Source of the DNA: Halosimplex amylolyticum
GTDB lineage: Archaea; Halobacteriota; Halobacteria; Halobacteriales; Haloarculaceae
Direction of reading: 5' to 3'
Length of the DNA: 64,000 bases
Assembly (NCBI RefSeq): GCF_051414035.1
Contig: NZ_JBLKNW010000002.1
Span: 1-64,000 of the forward strand
Shown: piece by piece, positions 60,203-64,000 of the stretch
How positions within the stretch are numbered: the stretch's first letter is position 1
Layout: each line of letters begins with the position of its first letter
Position numbers and translations under genes: made by a program
Notes under the pieces: model-generated
The model's database searches: none
What the model was told of the DNA's origin: nothing
What the model saw: only the letters and a program-made list of their open reading frames with translations

Positions 60203-61942
60203 ATGCGACTGATAGGCCCCGACGGCGCGACGACGGCGGTGTTCGACCCCGAAGACGCCACGCTGGCGATCGAACGCGCCGGGACCACGCTCGTCACGCC
60301 CTCCGAACTCGCCGTCGAGAAGCTCTCCCGCCAACTCCACGGCGTCGACTGGACCGACGCCGACGTGTCGGTCGGCGACGCCGCCGAGATCGAGGAGACC
60401 TACGAGATGCCGAAGGGGAAGGCCCGCGAGCGGAGCCACCGCGCAGTCGAGCGGACGATCACCTACGACCACCCCGACGCGATGGGCGTGGTCGAGGTCG
60501 CCCTCCGCGTCGCCGCGGAGGGCGTCGCCGTCCGCTATCGCGTCACCGGCGAGGCGATGCAACGGCACACCGGCGACGAGACGACGTTCTCGCTCCCCCG
60601 CGACGCCGTCTCGTGGCTGATCCCCTTCGACGAGGCCCACGAGGCCAGCGCCCGCCAGCAGCCCATCGTCGAGACCGCGGGAGAGTACTGCCCACCGGGA
60701 CTGTTTCGGGTGGACGACCAGTGGCTGCTCCTGGCCGAGGCCGGCGCGGACGGCGACTACGCCGCGTCGCGTCTGGTCGCCGGCGAGTCCGAGATGACCT
60801 TCGGCGTGCCCGAGACCCAGATGAACGCCCACTTCCCGCTGGAGACGCCCTGGCGCGTCGCCGTCGTCGGCGACCTGACGACCGTCGTCGAGTCGACGCT
60901 CGTCACGGACCTCGTCGGCGCGGCCGAAATCGACGACGACTGGGTCGAACCCGGCCGCGTCGCGTGGTCGTGGTGGTCCGAGTCGTCGAGTCCGGACGAC
61001 TTCGACCGCCAGCGGGAGTACGTCGACTACGCCGCCGACCGCGGCTGGGAGTACGTCCTCGTCGACGCCGGATGGCCCCGTCGCCGCGACGAGGTTCCCG
61101 ACCTGATCGACTACGCGAACGAGCGGGGCGTCGATATCGTCCTCTGGTCGCACTGGACCGACCTGAACACCGAGACCAAGCGCGAAGAGCGGCTCTCGGC
61201 GTGGGCCGACTGGGGCGCCGCCGGGATCAAGGTCGACTTCATGGACCACGACGACCAGGGTCGGATGCAGTTCTACGACCAACTCGCCGAGGACGCCGCG
61301 GAGTACGAGTTGCTCGTCAACTTCCACGGCTCCGTCGTGCCCACCGGTCTCCAGCGGCGCTACCCGCACGTCATGACCTACGAGGGCGTGATGGGCGCCG
61401 AGTACTACAAGTGGAGCACGGTCACGCCCGAGCATAACTGCACGCTCCCGTTCACCCGTAACGTCGTCGGCCCGATGGACTACACTCCGGTCACCTTCTC
61501 CGCCGAGGCGGCACAGACGACGCCCGGCCACGAACTCGCGCTCTCGGTCGTCTTCGAGTCGCCGCTCCAGCACTTCGCGGATTCCATCGACGAGTACGGC
61601 GCTCGACCCGAAGCGGAGGGGTTCCTCGAAGCGGTCCCGGCCGCGTGGGACGAGACGCGGTTCGTCGGCGGCCACCCCGGCGTCGAGGCGACCGTCGCCC
61701 GCCGGGACGGCGACGAGTGGTTCCTCGGGTCGATAACGGCGGGTCCGCAGCGGATCGTGACCGTCGACTGTTCGTTCCTCGGGTCGGGCGACGCGGCCGC
61801 TTCGGACGAGTGGAGCGCGCACGTCGTTCGAGACGAAACGGGGGGCGTCCTCGAATCCGAGGAGTGGACCGTCACCGGCCAGGAGGCGCTCGACATCGTG
61901 GTGCCCGAGAACGGCGGGTTCGCGGCGCGATTCACGCGATGA
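60203..61942 (+). CDS. Glycoside hydrolase family 97 protein, intracellular
   Basis: 579 residues. The N-terminal beta-sandwich (SPDGATTAVF-like start MRLIGPDGATTAVFDPEDA) is followed by a TIM barrel. AWSWWSESSSP, YVLVDAGWP and IVLWSHWTDLN are GH97 landmarks. The catalytic candidates are D345 in KVDFMDHDDQ, where retaining GH97 enzymes carry the nucleophile, and E394 in TYEGVMGAEY. No signal peptide, so it would act on imported alpha-linked oligosaccharides. The TGA overlaps the ATG of a NUDIX gene (ATGA). Confidence 0.88.
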   Translation: MRLIGPDGATTAVFDPEDATLAIERAGTTLVTPSELAVEKLSRQLHGVDWTDADVSVGDAAEIEETYEMPKGKARERSHRAVERTITYDHPDAMGVVEVALRVAAEGVAVRYRVTGEAMQRHTGDETTFSLPRDAVSWLIPFDEAHEASARQQPIVETAGEYCPPGLFRVDDQWLLLAEAGADGDYAASRLVAGESEMTFGVPETQMNAHFPLETPWRVAVVGDLTTVVESTLVTDLVGAAEIDDDWVEPGRVAWSWWSESSSPDDFDRQREYVDYAADRGWEYVLVDAGWPRRRDEVPDLIDYANERGVDIVLWSHWTDLNTETKREERLSAWADWGAAGIKVDFMDHDDQGRMQFYDQLAEDAAEYELLVNFHGSVVPTGLQRRYPHVMTYEGVMGAEYYKWSTVTPEHNCTLPFTRNVVGPMDYTPVTFSAEAAQTTPGHELALSVVFESPLQHFADSIDEYGARPEAEGFLEAVPAAWDETRFVGGHPGVEATVARRDGDEWFLGSITAGPQRIVTVDCSFLGSGDAAASDEWSAHVVRDETGGVLESEEWTVTGQEALDIVVPENGGFAARFTR

Positions 61943-62493
61943 CCGTCGATGAGCAGACTCGCGAGGATGTCGACCGCCGACTGGCCCGCCTGACGGCCGA
62001 GTTCGGCGAGTTCCCGGTCGTCGAGGAGACCGTCGAGAACGACCCCGATTTCTTCGAGTCGGGCGTCGAGATGGTTCGGGAGGGGTGGATCGGCGACGCC
62101 GGTGCGTTCGTGACCGACGGGGACGATCGGGCGTTGTTGATCCGCCACGAGGGAGAGCCGGACCGCTGGGGGACGCCGGGCGGCGGCCACGAACCCGGTG
62201 AGACCATGGCCGAGACCGCCCGCCGAGAAGTCCGCGAGGAGACCGGAATCGAGGTCGACCTGGCCGGCGTCTTCCGTGCCCGTCGGAAGACCGCCGTCCA
62301 CGAGAACGACCCCGATCGGCGGTTCCAGATGCTCACCGTCTGGTTCGATGCCGACGCCCAGGCGACGGAGATCGATATCGGGGACGACGAGATCGTCGAG
62401 GCGCGATGGTTCGCGGAACCGCCGGACAGAGTTCACGACTTTCTCGAAGAACAGGTCGCAGACTGGGACGACTCACGGGCGGACTGCCCCTGA
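61939..62493 (+). CDS. NUDIX hydrolase
   Basis: 184 residues. The NUDIX box spans GGGHEPGETMAETARREV then REETGI at about residues 78-102 and matches the GX5EX7REUXEEXGU pattern. An N-terminal helical extension of about 55 residues (DRRLARLTAEFGEFPVVEET) precedes it. Nucleoside-diphosphate-linked substrates, perhaps nucleotide sugars, are possible given the coupling with GH97. It starts in the stop of GH97. Confidence 0.88.
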   Translation: MTVDEQTREDVDRRLARLTAEFGEFPVVEETVENDPDFFESGVEMVREGWIGDAGAFVTDGDDRALLIRHEGEPDRWGTPGGGHEPGETMAETARREVREETGIEVDLAGVFRARRKTAVHENDPDRRFQMLTVWFDADAQATEIDIGDDEIVEARWFAEPPDRVHDFLEEQVADWDDSRADCP

Positions 62494-62500
62494 ATTGATA
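62494..62500 (+). promoter_or_regulatory. TATA box of the thymidylate kinase gene
   Basis: ATTGATA, immediately after the NUDIX stop, is centred 29 bases before the ATG at 62526. Confidence 0.5.
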
Positions 62501-62525
62501 CCCCGCCCGCTCGCACCCCCGAGGG

Positions 62526-63149
62526 ATGACTGGGACGTTCGTCGTGCTGGAGGGGGCGGCCGGGACGGGAAAATCGACGTTGCTGGACGCGCTCGGCGAG
62601 GAACTGCGCGACCACGGCGAGTCGGTCACGACCGTCCCGGAGTTCGCCGACGCCGAAGTCGGCGACTTCATGACGGGGACGCTCTCGGTGTACGGCGGCG
62701 AGGAGTTCCGCGAACGCGCGCTCTCGCTGACCGCGGGGGCGCTCGCGAGCCTCTCCTACCAGGCCGAGACGGTGATCCGTCCCGCCCTCGACGCCGGAGA
62801 CGTCGTCCTCACAGAGCGCTACCTCGACAGCGTCGCCGTCTACGACACCGCGCTGGTCGAAGACCGGGACGGGGTCCCCATGACCGAGACGCTGGCCGAG
62901 TTCGAGGCGGCGATGCCGGTCGAACCGGACCTGACGGTTCTACTGACGATCGACGAAGCGACGCGACACGAACGATTCGAGACGTATCGGCCGGAACTGC
63001 TGGACGACGGGGAGGTCCGCGAGCGCCACACCGAACGTCAGGCGCGCTTTCGCGACCTGCTGGCCGACCGCGAGAACGCCCTCGTCTACGAGAACGATGG
63101 CGAGATTTCCACGGCTATGGCAGATATTGCCGAGGAAATCCCACGATAG
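62526..63149 (+). CDS. tmk: dTMP kinase
   Basis: 207 residues. The P-loop GAAGTGKSTLLDA is at the N-terminus; TERYLDSVAVYD near residue 99 is the DRY/LID-like Arg segment of thymidylate kinases, and VEPDLTVLLTIDEATRHERF follows (quoted in part). It phosphorylates dTMP, completing with ThyA and DHFR a thymidylate path. Confidence 0.87.
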   Translation: MTGTFVVLEGAAGTGKSTLLDALGEELRDHGESVTTVPEFADAEVGDFMTGTLSVYGGEEFRERALSLTAGALASLSYQAETVIRPALDAGDVVLTERYLDSVAVYDTALVEDRDGVPMTETLAEFEAAMPVEPDLTVLLTIDEATRHERFETYRPELLDDGEVRERHTERQARFRDLLADRENALVYENDGEISTAMADIAEEIPR

Positions 63150-63247
63150 CGGAGTTTCGCCGCCCCGAGATGGACACAGTTATTCGGGGAGAGGGACAAC
63201 GCCACTGCACCAGCTATGCGTCACGCACACACAATGCGGGTGATCCG

Positions 63248-64000
<753 letters not shown>

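Noticed and set aside
57593..61822. A 1409-codon open reading frame on the minus strand
   Set aside because: It runs antisense to at least four well-supported plus-strand genes (M48-like, DUF373, GH97 and others). High GC and Asp/Glu/Arg codons leave few stop codons on the opposite strand; the translation is Arg/Gly/Asp-rich without domains.

Overview
The window is chromosomal DNA from a haloarchaeon (class Halobacteria; genus not resolvable from this sequence alone). The evidence is the GC-rich sequence, strongly acidic predicted proteins, a TATA-binding protein, Rpo7, Spt4 and aIF2-gamma, a double TatC translocase system including a fused TatC dimer, HalOD1 output domains, and many genes whose start codon lies about 26-30 bases from a TATA-like box, which is the geometry of leaderless archaeal mRNAs. 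I count about 60 protein genes and see no rRNA, tRNA, CRISPR array, transposase or integrase.

Layout. 1-5.8 kb: a sugar-uptake locus on the minus strand (ABC ATPase, lipoprotein solute-binding protein, permease running off the edge), with an odd chemoreceptor-like membrane sensor and a divergent IclR regulator. 6.4-16.4 kb: a Dim2/Pno1-type KH protein, two zinc alcohol dehydrogenases, a secreted repeat protein, a deoxyadenosine/MTA-type deaminase, an MFS transporter, a COG2108-type radical SAM enzyme, a small membrane protein and a Gfo/Idh/MocA oxidoreductase. 16.5-22.8 kb: a HalOD1/AbrB divergent pair, LarE, a membrane protein, an HhH-MutS-like ATPase, a repeat-rich noncoding stretch and a small wHTH-like protein. 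22.9-31.5 kb: a histidine phosphatase, the divergent tatC pair, an acyl-CoA ligase and a PAS histidine kinase. 31.7-36.9 kb: cydAB plus a small third gene, a CopG-type regulator with a YhhQ-type queuosine/archaeosine-precursor transporter, and a DUF5787 protein.

37-45 kb holds the most distinctive block: a five-gene minus-strand operon of membrane-anchored, pilin-like proteins (one carrying PKD and LamG-like domains), facing a convergent pilin-like protein with a von Willebrand A domain. Together they look like a cell-surface or pilus-like adhesive structure whose assembly ATPase and platform lie outside the window. 

45-54.3 kb is information-processing core: a zinc-ribbon wHTH regulator, a single-domain response regulator, the operon aIF2-gamma / PIN / rpo7 / spt4 / dephospho-CoA kinase, then GH43, DHFR-thymidylate synthase, TrmG10 tRNA methyltransferase and TBP. 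54.4-64 kb: membrane and secreted proteins of unknown role, HisG, a protein resembling an M48 peptidase that has lost its zinc motif, DUF373, an intracellular GH97 glycosidase coupled to a NUDIX hydrolase, thymidylate kinase and the start of aspartate kinase.

Two themes recur: carbohydrate use (ABC importer, GH43, GH97, Gfo/Idh/MocA, IclR) and cell-envelope export (Tat, lipoproteins, pilin-like proteins). Thymidylate synthesis is spread over three genes (DHFR, ThyA, Tmk). Intergenic DNA contains several short tandem repeats (20, 21, 30 and 54 bp periods) and GC-rich inverted repeats. All functional calls are made by reading motifs in the translations; no database search was run.
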